From positions 1,364,001 through 1,428,000 of the forward strand of contig CP124529.1 in NCBI GenBank assembly GCA_029953615.1: a DNA stretch of 64,000 bases, written 5' to 3'. The notes under the pieces are model-generated. The model ran no database searches. It was not told where the DNA came from and saw nothing but the letters and a program-made list of their open reading frames with translations. Of the stretch, positions 8,096 through 16,799 are shown piece after piece. Position 1 is the stretch's first letter; every line of letters starts with the position of its first letter. Source of the stretch: Pseudomonas putida (lineage in GTDB: Bacteria; Pseudomonadota; Gammaproteobacteria; Pseudomonadales; Pseudomonadaceae). A program made the position numbers and the translations under genes.

Positions 8096-9115
8096 TCAGC
8101 CGTACAACAACCGCTCCGCCAGCATCTGCGCCACCCGCGCCGGCGAGCGCTTCTCAGCCTGTGCATGGCCAAACACTTCGGTCAGCCGTGAAGGTATCCG
8201 CGCCAGGTGCGCAGTGATGGTTCCCAGGTCTTCGCCACGATGGGTAAGTGCCACGTAGATCAACCCACCGGCATTGATTACGTAATCGGGCGCATACAGT
8301 ATCCCGCGCGACTCCAGCTGGTCAGCTACCTGCAAGGTGGTCAGCTGGTTGTTGGCCGAACCCGCCACTGCCGCGCAACGCAGCTGCATCACGCTCTGCC
8401 CGTTCAACACCGGCCCCACGCCGCAAGGGGCAAAGATATCGCAAGGCGTGCTGATCAAGGCATCGTTGGTCACCGGATGGGCATTGAACTGCTCCACCGC
8501 CAGCCGCACCCGCCCAGGGTCCAGATCGCTTACCAGCAGGTCCGCCCCCGCCGCATGCAGTTGCTCCGCCAGCGCATAACCGACATTACCCAGCCCTTGC
8601 ACCGCCACCCGCAGCCCTTGCAGGTTATCACTGCCAAGGCGGAACGAAGTGGTCGCGCGAATGCCGGCAAAAACCCCCATCGCCGCATGCGGTGAGGGGT
8701 CTCCCGAGGCCGTGGTGCTGGTCACATGGGGGGTGCTCTGGGCAATGCAGTCCATGTCCAGGGTCGAGGTACCGCTGTCCACGGCGATGATGAAGCGCCC
8801 TTGCATGCTGTCGATGAAGCGGCCAAAGGCCTCGAACAGCGCGGCGCGGTTTTCCACATGCGGGTTGCGCATGATCACCGCCTTGCCGCCCCCCAGTGGC
8901 AGGCCGGCCAGCGCCGCCTTGTAGCTCATGCCCTGGGCCAGGCGAATGGCGTCGGTCATGGCGCTTTCATCATCGGCATAAGGGAGATAGCGGCAACCGC
9001 CCATCGCGGGGCCCAACTGCTCACTGTGGATCGCCACCACAGCCTTCAACCCGGTGGGCGGGTCGGTGAACAAGTGCAGCGACTGGGTACGGGTGCTTTG
9101 CATCAGCGCGAACAT
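8096..9115 (-). CDS. Leu/Phe/Val dehydrogenase (Glu dehydrogenase superfamily)
   Basis: 339-aa NAD(P)-dependent amino-acid dehydrogenase catalysing reversible oxidative deamination of branched-chain or aromatic amino acids to 2-oxo acids. Substrate loop PAMGGCRYLPY at about residues 37-47, catalytic Lys in YKAALAGLPLGGGKAV (about 65-80), and a Rossmann dinucleotide fold VAVQGLGNVGYALAEQL (about 172-188). Length matches leucine/phenylalanine dehydrogenases, not the 420-450 aa GDH. The start at 9115 follows a GGAGC-type ribosome-binding site; the longer frame to 9253 is non-conserved. Divergent from the SirB1-like gene. Leucine versus phenylalanine specificity cannot be settled. Confidence 0.88.
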   Translation of the reverse strand: MFALMQSTRTQSLHLFTDPPTGLKAVVAIHSEQLGPAMGGCRYLPYADDESAMTDAIRLAQGMSYKAALAGLPLGGGKAVIMRNPHVENRAALFEAFGRFIDSMQGRFIIAVDSGTSTLDMDCIAQSTPHVTSTTASGDPSPHAAMGVFAGIRATTSFRLGSDNLQGLRVAVQGLGNVGYALAEQLHAAGADLLVSDLDPGRVRLAVEQFNAHPVTNDALISTPCDIFAPCGVGPVLNGQSVMQLRCAAVAGSANNQLTTLQVADQLESRGILYAPDYVINAGGLIYVALTHRGEDLGTITAHLARIPSRLTEVFGHAQAEKRSPARVAQMLAERLLYG

Positions 9116-9238
9116 CGACAGGCTCCCCTGAGAGGTGCTCCTTCCAGTATAGGCACGGCCCTTGGGCTGGCGCCGCCGCCGGACCACTGGACGAAACCAC
9201 GCGCCACGGCTAATACTCAAGCGTGTGTGGAGAAGCCC

Positions 9239-10046
9239 ATGAAGCCACGTCAAGCCTGCCTGGCCTGCCTGGAACGCGAGCCCGTCGCCCTGCTGGAAGC
9301 CGCATTATGGATTGCCGCCGAGCACGACCGCAGCGTCGAGCCCGCGGCCAGCCTTGCCATGCTGCAGGCGCTACAGCGCGAGATCAGCGCAAACCTGCCG
9401 ATGCTGCCGCTGTGCGAACTGGCCCAGCCACTGCTGCGCCAACTCAATGCCCTGGGCTTCCAGCAGGATGAATACCACCCGCTGCGCCCGCCATGCTGCG
9501 ATGATGGACAAGGTACTGCAACGCCGCCGAGGCCAACCGCTGGCGCTGGCCATCCTCGCCCTGGAGCTGGCCCGGCGCCTGTCCATTCCCCTTGAGGGCG
9601 TAGGCTTCCCTGGCCATTTCCTGCTACGCGTACCGGGTGCCGATCATCTGCTTGACCCCTGCGGGGGCCGGCGCCTGTACCCCAACGATTGCCGGGAGCT
9701 GCTGGCGCGCCAGTTCGGCCCGCAGCTGGCGCTGACTGGCGAACACATGCGCAGCGCCAGCCCGCAGCAGATGCTGCAACGCCTGTCACGCAACCTGCGT
9801 CAGTTGCACATCAGCAACGACGACCACCTGGCGGCGCTGATCGATGCCGAACGGGTCATGCAACTGGGGCCGGTACAGGCCAGCGACTACGTGACCCGCG
9901 CCTCGCTCTACCAGCACCTGGATTGCCCACAGGCCGAGCGCTTCGACCTGGAGCATGCGTTACTGCTGACCGAAGACCCGGTCCAGCGCCTGAAACTGTC
10001 CGAACGTATCGGCAGGCTTCCGGCGGCGAACCGTTCCATTCACTGA
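9239..10046 (+). pseudogene. SirB1/transglutaminase-like family protein, broken by a +1 frameshift
   Basis: The first part (MKPRQACLACLEREPVALLE, then CELAQPLLRQLNALGFQQDE) reads from the ATG at 9239. From about 9490 the conserved core continues one frame over: MMDKVLQRRRGQPLALAILA, IPLEGVGFPGHFLLRVPG, then LDPCGGRRLYPNDC and a C-terminal helical part to the stop at 10046. The signature GxPLALAIL and GVGFPGHFLLR are those of SirB1 (PF13369-type, transglutaminase-like fold with TPR-like tail). Deleting one C near 9487-9492 gives a continuous 268-aa protein, normal for the family. Function in Pseudomonas is unknown. Its end overlaps the convergent maiA stop by 7 bases. Confidence 0.83.
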
Positions 10047-10672
10047 GCCGGGCTGTCCGGCTGCTGTGCCGGGTGGGCCTGGGCGAACGCCGGGTGCCCC
10101 GCCGCCAGGGCGGCAACCCGCAGGATGCGCGGGAAACTGTCGAGGTCGATGTTGAAGCGTTCGGCCGCGTACAACTGCGGAATCAGGTAGACATCCGCCA
10201 GGCCCGGCTCATCACCGAAGCAGAAGCCGTGATCACCAATCAGCTGCTCCACTGCCGCCAGCCCTTGGCTGATCCAGTGGCCGATCCACTGGTTGACCTG
10301 GCTCTCGTCCTGGCCGGCCTGACGCAGCCGGTTGAGCACGCTGACGTTGTGCAATGGATGGATGTCGCAGCCTATGATCGCCGCCACGCCCCGCACCTTG
10401 GCGCGCGCCTCGGCCGTGGCAGGCAGCAGCGCGGGCTGTGGATAAACCTCTTCCAGGTACTCGATGATCGCCGGCGACTGCACCAGCAGCTCACCGCCGT
10501 CAGTGCGCAAGGCAGGCACGCGGCCCTGCGGGTTGACGGCGACATAACCTTCACCGCGCTGCTCACCCTGCAGCAGGTTGACCGGCAGGGACTGGTAGGC
10601 CAGCCCCTTCAGTGCCAGAGCAATGCGCACCCGGTAGGACGAGGTGGAACGGTAATAGGTGTACAGCTCCAT
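10040..10672 (-). CDS. maiA: maleylacetoacetate isomerase (zeta-class GST)
   Basis: 210-aa glutathione-dependent enzyme that isomerises maleylacetoacetate to fumarylacetoacetate in tyrosine/phenylalanine catabolism. The N-terminal thioredoxin-like GST domain carries the zeta-class active-site motif YYRSTSSYRVRIAL (SSxxxR) and the glutathione-binding VPALRTDG...VQSPAIIEYLEE. The C-terminal helical domain has GCDIHPLHNVSVL and CFGDEPGLADVYLIPQLYAA. Also called hmgC in P. putida. Third gene of the hmgA-fahA-maiA operon, 12 bases after fahA. Confidence 0.95.
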   Translation of the reverse strand: MELYTYYRSTSSYRVRIALALKGLAYQSLPVNLLQGEQRGEGYVAVNPQGRVPALRTDGGELLVQSPAIIEYLEEVYPQPALLPATAEARAKVRGVAAIIGCDIHPLHNVSVLNRLRQAGQDESQVNQWIGHWISQGLAAVEQLIGDHGFCFGDEPGLADVYLIPQLYAAERFNIDLDSFPRILRVAALAAGHPAFAQAHPAQQPDSPAQ

Positions 10673-10684
10673 GCCCGTGCCTCC

Positions 10685-11977
10685 TCAGTTGGCCGGAATG
10701 ACCGTGCCACGGCATTCGCCGAAGCCGATGCTGGCCACGCCATCACGCGCGCAACGGGCGCGCATGATGATCTCGTCGCCGTCTTCGAGGAACCTGCGCA
10801 CCTCGCCGCTGGCCAGTTCCACCGGGTGCTTGCCACCTTCGGTGATCTCCAGCAGGCTGCCGAACGAACCTGGCGTGGCGCCCGACAGCGTGCCCGAACC
10901 GAACAGGTCGCCCGGTTGCAGCTGGCAGCCGTTGACGCTGTGGTGCGCGACCAGTTGCGCCACGGTCCAGTACATGCTGCGGGTGTTGCTCAGGGCCAGG
11001 CGCTGCGGGGCAAGGCCTTGCTCGCGCATGCGCTCGGTCAGCAGCAGTACCTCGAGCTCGATATCGAATGCACCGGCGGCCTGGTCACGCTTGTCCAGCA
11101 AGTACGACAATGGCTGCGGGTCGCCTTCCGGGCGCGCCGGCTGGGCACAGCGGAACGGCTCCAGCGCTTCGGCGGTGACCACCCAGGGCGAGACGGTGGT
11201 GATGAAACTCTTGGACAGGAACGGGCCCAGCGGCTGGTATTCCCAGGCCTGGATATCACGCGCCGACCAGTCGTTGAGCAGGCACAGGCCGGCCACGTGC
11301 TCGGCGGCATCGCCTACCGGGATTGCCTGGCCCATGTCATTGCCTTGGCCGATCCAGATACCCAGCTCCAGCTCATAGTCCAGGCGCGCGCAGGGGCCGA
11401 AGCTTGGCTCGGTGTGCCCCGCCGGCAGGGTCTGGCCCTTGGGCCGGCGCACATCGGTGCCGGACGGGCGGATGGTCGAGGCGCGGCCGTGATAACCGAT
11501 TGGCACGTACTTGTAGTTGGGCAGCAACGGGTTGTCGGGGCGGAACAGCTTGCCCACGTTCTTGGCGTGCTCGATGCCCACGTAGAAGTCGGTGTAGTCA
11601 CCGATCTGCGCCGGTACATGCAGCTGGCAAGCGCTGGCTGGATACAGTGCGGCCTGCAGCGCAGCCTGGTGTTCGCTGTGCTCGCCCAGCAGCACCAGCA
11701 GGCGCTCGCGCAGGGCAACGCGGGCACCGCGGCCGAGGGCGAAGAAGGCGTTCAGCGCCCCGCCACGGGTGGCCTCGACGGCGGCCTTGGCGGCACCGTC
11801 GAACAGGCCGGCGGCCAACACCGCCTCCAGGTCAAGGATCGCGTCGCCGATGGCCACGCCACAGCGCCTGGCTTCACCCGGCCGGCTGAAGATGCCCAAC
11901 GGCAGGTTCTGCAGCGGGAAGTCGCTGTGCCCGTTGGCGTGCTCGACCCAGCTACGGGCAATGGCGGTCTGGTTCAT
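10685..11977 (-). CDS. fahA: fumarylacetoacetase
   Basis: 430-aa hydrolase cleaving fumarylacetoacetate to fumarate and acetoacetate, the last step of the homogentisate pathway. The N-terminal SH3-like domain (LPLGIFSRPGEARRCGVAIG) precedes the FAH fold with DFYVGIEHAKNVGKLFRP, the metal-ligand-rich ELELGIWIGQGNDMGQAI, LLNDWSARDIQAWEYQPLGP and SFITTVSPWVV. Length and motifs are complete. Also named hmgB. Starts 3 bases after the hmgA stop, so it is co-transcribed and translationally coupled. Confidence 0.96.
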   Translation of the reverse strand: MNQTAIARSWVEHANGHSDFPLQNLPLGIFSRPGEARRCGVAIGDAILDLEAVLAAGLFDGAAKAAVEATRGGALNAFFALGRGARVALRERLLVLLGEHSEHQAALQAALYPASACQLHVPAQIGDYTDFYVGIEHAKNVGKLFRPDNPLLPNYKYVPIGYHGRASTIRPSGTDVRRPKGQTLPAGHTEPSFGPCARLDYELELGIWIGQGNDMGQAIPVGDAAEHVAGLCLLNDWSARDIQAWEYQPLGPFLSKSFITTVSPWVVTAEALEPFRCAQPARPEGDPQPLSYLLDKRDQAAGAFDIELEVLLLTERMREQGLAPQRLALSNTRSMYWTVAQLVAHHSVNGCQLQPGDLFGSGTLSGATPGSFGSLLEITEGGKHPVELASGEVRRFLEDGDEIIMRARCARDGVASIGFGECRGTVIPAN

Positions 11978-11980
11978 GGG

Positions 11981-13283
11981 TTATCTCCGGTTCGGGTTGA
12001 AGGTGCTCGGCAAGGTGGCCCAGCAACTATCGTAGTCGGCCTGCAACTGCGGGCATTCAAGGGCTTGCAGGCTCGGGCGCAGCACTTGGCTGGTCTCGAA
12101 CATGAAGGCCATGGTGTTGTCGATCTTGTGCGGCGCCAGGTCGGCAGCAATAGCCTTTTCGCAGGTTTCAGCGTCGGGGCCATGGGCACTCATCACCCCG
12201 TGCAGTGAGGCACCACCCGGCACGAAGCCCTCGGCCTTGGCGTCGTAGGCACCGTTGATCAGGCCCATGAATTCGTTCATCAGGTTGCGGTGGAACCATG
12301 GTGGACGGAAGGTGTTCTCGGCCACCATCCAGCGTGGCGGGAAGATCACGAAGTCCATGTTGGCCAGGCCATGCACGCTGGTCGGCGAAGTCAGTACAGT
12401 GAAGATCGACGGGTCCGGGTGGTCAAAGCTGACCGTGCCGATGGTGTTGAAGCGGCGCAGGTCGTACTTGTACGGCACGTTGCTACCGTGCCCAGGCGAC
12501 CACGTCCAGTGGGGAGTGCTGCAGTTCGCAAGCCCAGTGTTCGCCAAGAAACTTCTGCACCAGTTGCACCGGGCCCTCGGCCTCTTCGTAGCGCGCCACC
12601 GGGGTAAGGAAGTCACGCGGGTTGGCCAGGCCATTGCTGCCGATCGGGCCCAGGTCCGGGATGCGCAGCGGCGCGCCGTGGTTTTCGGCGATGTAGCCGC
12701 GGGCCTGGCTGTCGAGCAGTTCGACACGGAACTTCATGCCACGCGGGATCACGGCGATTTCCAGCGGCTCGACGTCCATCACCCCAAGCTCGGTGGCGAT
12801 GCGCAGGCGGCCCTGTTCCGGCACCAGCAGCAGTTCACCGTCGGCGTTGAAGAACACCCGTTCCATGGAACGGTTGGCGCGGTAGATGTAGATGCTCACG
12901 CCGGCCGGCTTTTCTGCAGCGGCGTTGGCCACCATGGGCAGCCAGCCTTCGATGAAGTCGGTCGGCTCGGCGGGGATCGGCTGGGGGTTCCAGCGCAGGC
13001 GGTTGGGGGTGATGGCCCCCAGCGGGCCGGCCAGCGGCTGGCGCGCCAGGCGCTCGAAACGCGGGTGCAAGGCAGACGGGCGAATACGGTACAGCCAGGT
13101 GCGGCGCAGTTCGCTGCGGGTCATGGTGAACGCCGTGCCCGAAAGCAACTCGGCATACAGCCCATAAGGCGCCTTCTGCGGCGAGTTCTGCCCGACCGGC
13201 AAGGCCCCTGGCAGCGCTTCGCTGGCAAACTCGTTGCCGAAGCCGCTGAGGTAGTGAAGGTCGGGTGACGTATCGCGATTCAT
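11981..13283 (-). pseudogene. hmgA: homogentisate 1,2-dioxygenase, broken by a +1 frameshift
   Basis: Fe(II) ring-cleaving enzyme converting homogentisate to maleylacetoacetate. The frame from 13283 ([20 protein letters not shown]) runs 266 codons to [11 protein letters not shown] and stops at 12483. The expected continuation ([20 protein letters not shown], then [32 protein letters not shown] and NEFMGLI, containing the His and Glu iron ligands) is one frame over. Reading CCC at 12491-12493 as CC (TGGGCAC to TGGCAC) restores [14 protein letters not shown] and a 433-aa protein, exactly the family length. As given, the product lacks the C-terminal iron-site residues and should be inactive, so cells would excrete homogentisate and form brown pyomelanin. 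Operon leader, divergent from hmgR, HmgR operator upstream. Confidence 0.95.
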
Positions 13284-13369
13284 CGATGCCTCCGGGCTCT
13301 GGCCGAGCCGTTGCTGGCAGCTGGCTGCTGGCCCGGGGCGGGATGGCAGCGCGTCTGCATTGTTTTTAT

Positions 13370-13384
13370 CGTAATCAGATTACG
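13370..13384. promoter_or_regulatory. HmgR operator palindrome
   Basis: Perfect 15-base palindrome CGTAATCAGATTACG, followed at about 13390-13404 by a related CGTAATTTGCTACGA copy. HmgR of P. putida is known to bind a palindrome of this kind and to be released by homogentisate; it lies in the hmgA-hmgR divergent promoter region. Confidence 0.85.
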
Positions 13385-13451
13385 AATAACGTAATTTGCT
13401 ACGAACAATGCGTCAAGCTATAAAGGCGCGACTCGAAGAATCCGGAAGTAA

Positions 13452-14240
13452 ATGTCCATGGTCAAAGCCAGCTCCCCCGCCGACAACGGCAAGCAGAAAG
13501 TCCGCTCGGCGGAGGTCGGCACCGACATCCTCAAGGCCCTTGCCGAGCTCTCCCCGTCCACCTCCCTGTCGCGCCTGGCGGAACACGTGCAAATGCCGGC
13601 GAGCAAGGTGCACCGCTACCTGCAGGCCTTGATCGCCAGCGGCTTTGCCGAGCAGGATGCGGCCACCAACCATTACGGCCTGGGGCGCGAGGCACTTCGG
13701 GTAGGGCTGGCGGCACTGGGCAGCATCGATGTGCTGAAGATTGCCGCGCTGCCGTTGTCGCAGTTGCGCGATGAACTGAACGAGAGCTGCTTCGTTGCCG
13801 TATGGGGCAACCAGGGCGCGACAGTGGTCAGCATCGAGCCGGCAGTGCGCGCGGTCACCGTGGTAACGCAGATCGGCTCGGTATTGCCGCTGCTCACGTC
13901 GTCTACAGGGCTGGTGTTTGCCGCCTACCTGCCCGAGCGCGAGACCGTGGAGTTGCGTGACCGGGAACTGGCCGCCCTGCAGCACAGCGCTGCCGACTAC
14001 CAGCCGGTGCTGGCGGGCATTCGTCAACGTGGTCTGCACCATGTACATGGGCTGTTGATGCCGGGCGTGGACGCGCTGTCGGCCCCGGTGTTCAATGCCA
14101 TGGGGCAGATCGCCGCGGTGATGACCGTGGTCGGGCCTACGTCGATCTTCCATGCCGACGAGCATGGCCCGGCGGCTCAACGGCTGCTGGCGGCAGCCCG
14201 GGAAACCAGCTGGCGCATGGGCTATTCGCCCGCAGGCTGA
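13452..14240 (+). CDS. hmgR: IclR-family repressor of the homogentisate operon
   Basis: 262 aa. The N-terminal winged helix-turn-helix (about 20-80: VGTDILKALAELSPSTSLSR, LAEHVQMPASKVHRYLQALI) is followed by the IclR effector-binding domain (about 95-255: ESCFVAVWGNQGATVVSIEP, LLTSSTGLVFAAYLPE, DALSAPVFNAMGQIAAVMTV). In P. putida the equivalent HmgR represses hmgABC and uses homogentisate as inducer; position divergent from hmgA supports that identity. Two Met codons (13452, 13458) are possible; GGAAG is better spaced for the second. If hmgA is really inactive, accumulated homogentisate should keep this regulator permanently induced. Confidence 0.92.
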   Translation: MSMVKASSPADNGKQKVRSAEVGTDILKALAELSPSTSLSRLAEHVQMPASKVHRYLQALIASGFAEQDAATNHYGLGREALRVGLAALGSIDVLKIAALPLSQLRDELNESCFVAVWGNQGATVVSIEPAVRAVTVVTQIGSVLPLLTSSTGLVFAAYLPERETVELRDRELAALQHSAADYQPVLAGIRQRGLHHVHGLLMPGVDALSAPVFNAMGQIAAVMTVVGPTSIFHADEHGPAAQRLLAAARETSWRMGYSPAG

Positions 14241-14420
14241 ACGCCTGCGGCACTATTGCCCGATACGTAAAGGTGAATGTCATAAGCGGCTATTTTTCCC
14301 ACAGGATCAGGCGCTTATTCTTAACTCACTGGCCGGCATGAAGGGCTCTCCCCCCCGCCTTTCAGGCCTGCGAGGTTCACCGACGTAGATTTTGAAGCTC
14401 CTTGATCTAACGTCTCGATT

Positions 14421-14449
14421 GGCCGCTGCGGCTTGCAGCGGCCTTTTTT
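14421..14449 (+). terminator. Rho-independent terminator 180 bases after hmgR
   Basis: Stem GGCCGCTGC / GCAGCGGCC with a 5-base loop and then TTTTTTATTT. It is far from the hmgR stop, so it terminates either a long hmgR 3' leader or a separate short transcript in 14250-14420; no ORF with a credible start is present there. Confidence 0.85.
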
Positions 14450-14472
14450 ATTTGCCCTGAACATTTCCGTCG

Positions 14473-14581
14473 CCTGTGCTGGCCTCTTCGCGGGGCTTGC
14501 CCGCTCCCACAGGGAATCACTGCCCTCAGGTTTGGTGATATCACTGTGGGAGCGGGCAAGCCCGCGAAGAGGCCAGCACAG
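14473..14581. repeat. REP inverted pair
   Basis: GTGCTGGCCTCTTCGCGGGG facing CCCGCGAAGAGGCCAGCAC. The left arm reads CGCGGGGCTTG with four G (14492-14495) where other copies and its own partner arm have three, an apparent extra base like those in the broken genes. Confidence 0.9.
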
Positions 14582-14593
14582 GTAGTACAAAGC

Positions 14594-15514
14594 TCAGCCC
14601 AGCGGATACTTCTGCAAATTCGCCATCATCTGCTGCAACGCCTGCAAGCTGTCTTGCGGGTGTACCGCTCCATCGAAGTCGCCAATCCGTGCCCAGTTCT
14701 CCGCCACCTGTTCCGGGGTAAAACCTTCGCGAGGATCGAAGCCTACCCCCAGGCTACGCTCCCAGCGCACCTTGCCCACCCAGCCGCCACCCACTTCGAA
14801 CAGCTCGCCAGTGCCCTGGCACTGCTCGCTGCCCAGGTACACCACCAGTGGGCTGACCAGCTCAGGCTTGAGCCGCTCGAACACCTGGGGCGGGATCAGT
14901 CCTTCGGTCATCCGCGTGCCACCCGTGGGGGCGATGGCGTTGACCAGGATGCCATGCTTGCGCCCTTCGATTGCCAAGGTACGCGTCAACCCGTACAGGC
15001 CCAGCTTGGCCATGCCGTAGTTGGCCTGGCCGAAGTTACCGTAGATGCCGGAGGTGGAAGCGGTGAAGATCACCCGCCCCCAGTTCTGCTCGCGCAGGTG
15101 CGGCCAGGCAGCGCGGGTGACCTTGTAAGCCCCCTCGACATGCACCTGATAGACTTGCTCCCAGTCGCTGTCGTCCATCTTGTGGAAGGTCTTGTCACGC
15201 AGGATGCCGGCATTGTTCACCAGTACATCGACCCGGCCGAAGCTGTCCAGGGCCTGCTCGACGATGCGCGCGCCATGGCTGACCGAATCATGGTTGGCGA
15301 TTGCGCTGCCCCCGGCAGCGCGGATCTCCTCTACCACCCGGTCGGCGGCGGAGGCGCTGGCACCTTCACCGTGGGTAGAGCCGCCAAGGTCGTTGACCAC
15401 CACCCGGGCGCCACGCGAAGCGAACAACAGCGCATGCGCACGGCCCAGGCCGCCGCCGGCTCCGGTGACGATCACCACGCGATCTTGCAGACGGACAGGC
15501 TCGCTCATGCTCAT
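14594..15514 (-). CDS. short-chain dehydrogenase of the MFE-2 (3R-hydroxyacyl-CoA dehydrogenase) type
   Basis: 306-aa NAD(P)-dependent SDR. Cofactor motif VIVTGAGGGLGRAHALLFAS (about 13-32), NNAG, catalytic FTASTSGIYGNFGQANYGMAK with Ser, Tyr and Lys (YxxxK), and the longer C-terminal part (ELFEVGGGWVGKVRWERS, FTPEQVAENWARI) seen in the dehydrogenase domain of peroxisomal multifunctional enzyme type 2. Such bacterial homologues are thought to oxidise (3R)-hydroxyacyl-CoA. The start could be 15514 or 15508. Monocistronic, flanked by REP pairs on both sides. Confidence 0.85.
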   Translation of the reverse strand: MSMSEPVRLQDRVVIVTGAGGGLGRAHALLFASRGARVVVNDLGGSTHGEGASASAADRVVEEIRAAGGSAIANHDSVSHGARIVEQALDSFGRVDVLVNNAGILRDKTFHKMDDSDWEQVYQVHVEGAYKVTRAAWPHLREQNWGRVIFTASTSGIYGNFGQANYGMAKLGLYGLTRTLAIEGRKHGILVNAIAPTGGTRMTEGLIPPQVFERLKPELVSPLVVYLGSEQCQGTGELFEVGGGWVGKVRWERSLGVGFDPREGFTPEQVAENWARIGDFDGAVHPQDSLQALQQMMANLQKYPLG

Positions 15515-15620
15515 GGCTCCAGGCAGGTTCAGGTCAGCCGAGTGTCCGCCGCAAGCGGTGGGTGGACAATCAAGCTCACGCAGGCTGAATGCCTGGCAAT
15601 AACGCAGGGCGATGGTTATG

Positions 15621-15717
15621 GGGCCGCTGTGCGGCCCATCGCCGGCAAGCCAGCTCCCACACCGAACGCGCCAACCTCAAGACCTGTGGGAGCCGGCTTG
15701 CCGGCGATGAGGCCCGG
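15621..15717. repeat. REP inverted pair (GCCGGCAAGCC variant)
   Basis: Second REP subtype: CATCGCCGGCAAGCCAGCTC facing GAGCCGGCTTGCCGGCGATG. Lies upstream of the SDR and downstream of the alpha/beta hydrolase, both on the minus strand. Confidence 0.88.
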
Positions 15718-16623
15718 TCAGGAGCACGCCACTTTCTGCCGGGAATGGTTCAGCGACTGTTCACGAAAGGCCAGGTAATGGCGCAGCACCTGCACCGGCG
15801 CTTCGGTATGCGGGTAATGGCCAATGCCCTGCAACTGCACGGTGTCGGGCTCCGGCACCAGTTGCCGGTAGCGCTCCACCATGTGCCCGCCGGAAAGCGG
15901 GTCGACCACGCCATTGATGAAGCGCAGCGGCACGCCTTGGCGCTGCATCGCGCCAACCCAGCGGGCGCGATGCAACCTGCGCTCTGGCATGTAACCCACC
16001 AGCTTGTGCAGGATGCGCGTGCCATGATTGGCGACGATCAGGCTCCAGAAGTCATCCAGCACGCTCTCACTGGGGTAGGTACACGGGCCGTAGACCTGAG
16101 TCACGCTGCGCACCAGATCGTCGCGCCCGAACGAGCGCCCTACCAGCCAGCCCAGGCGGCTGAGCAGCAGCTTCTGGATCAGCAGCATGCGGCAGCTTTC
16201 GGGGAACAACCCGCTGTTGAGGAACACGCAACTGGCGATGTCGGCGCGCTGTTCATGATGCCGCGCCAGCAGTTCCTGAGCCACACTGCCGCCGTAATCA
16301 TGAGCCAGCAGATGTACTGGCTGGTCGACCTTCAGTTCGGCGAGCAAGGCCTGCTGCAGGTCGGCCTGCTCGATCAGGCTGTAGACGTGATCGACCGGCT
16401 TGGCCGAATCGCCGAAGCCGAGCATGTCGCAGGCGATCACCCGAAAGCGCTGGGTCAAAGGCCCCCAAAGGTAGCGCCAATCCCAGCTGGCGGTGGGGAA
16501 GCCGTGCAACAGAAGCAAGGGCTCTCCTTGCCCTGCGGTCCAGTAGCGGATGCTCTGGCCCCGGAAATCGAAACTCTGTCCCCGGGTACGCCAGATGCAC
16601 AATGGAATTTCGGCCATGGGCAT
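15718..16623 (-). CDS. alpha/beta hydrolase of the haloalkane dehalogenase/epoxide hydrolase type
   Basis: About 301 aa. Oxyanion segment LLLLHGFPTASWDWR, strand VIACDMLGFGDSAKP, nucleophile elbow LLAHDYGGSVAQELL with Asp rather than Ser at the nucleophile position, and a C-terminal His in GIGHYPHTEAP. Asp nucleophiles are typical of haloalkane dehalogenases and epoxide hydrolases, so the HDYGG motif points to that clan rather than to an esterase; the natural substrate is unknown. I prefer the start at 16623 or 16617 (MPMAEIPLCIWRTRG); a longer in-frame start at 16686 adds unconserved residues. Confidence 0.82.
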   Translation of the reverse strand: MPMAEIPLCIWRTRGQSFDFRGQSIRYWTAGQGEPLLLLHGFPTASWDWRYLWGPLTQRFRVIACDMLGFGDSAKPVDHVYSLIEQADLQQALLAELKVDQPVHLLAHDYGGSVAQELLARHHEQRADIASCVFLNSGLFPESCRMLLIQKLLLSRLGWLVGRSFGRDDLVRSVTQVYGPCTYPSESVLDDFWSLIVANHGTRILHKLVGYMPERRLHRARWVGAMQRQGVPLRFINGVVDPLSGGHMVERYRQLVPEPDTVQLQGIGHYPHTEAPVQVLRHYLAFREQSLNHSRQKVACS

Positions 16624-16799
16624 CAGAACGGTCCCGGTGAAGTGGTGATGGCGGAATAGAGCAAGGCTGCGGTCATTGCATGTCACCTCGGCACATACAT
16701 GTGCTCTCTATGTCGAGGCTGAGTCTAACCAGCGGTCCAAGGGCTGGGACTTGCGTTGTCAGCCAGCTTGATGACTTGGCGAGTCAGTGGCACGAACGG

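Noticed and set aside
9689..12208. 839-codon open frame across the SirB1-like gene, maiA and fahA
   Set aside because: Antisense shadow of genes with clear homology; no ribosome site or domain.
12483..12500. Programmed frameshifting as explanation for hmgA, metE and merR
   Set aside because: No slippery heptamer or stimulatory structure is seen, and these families are read in one frame everywhere I know of; only the IS orfA/orfB junction has a genuine slippery site.
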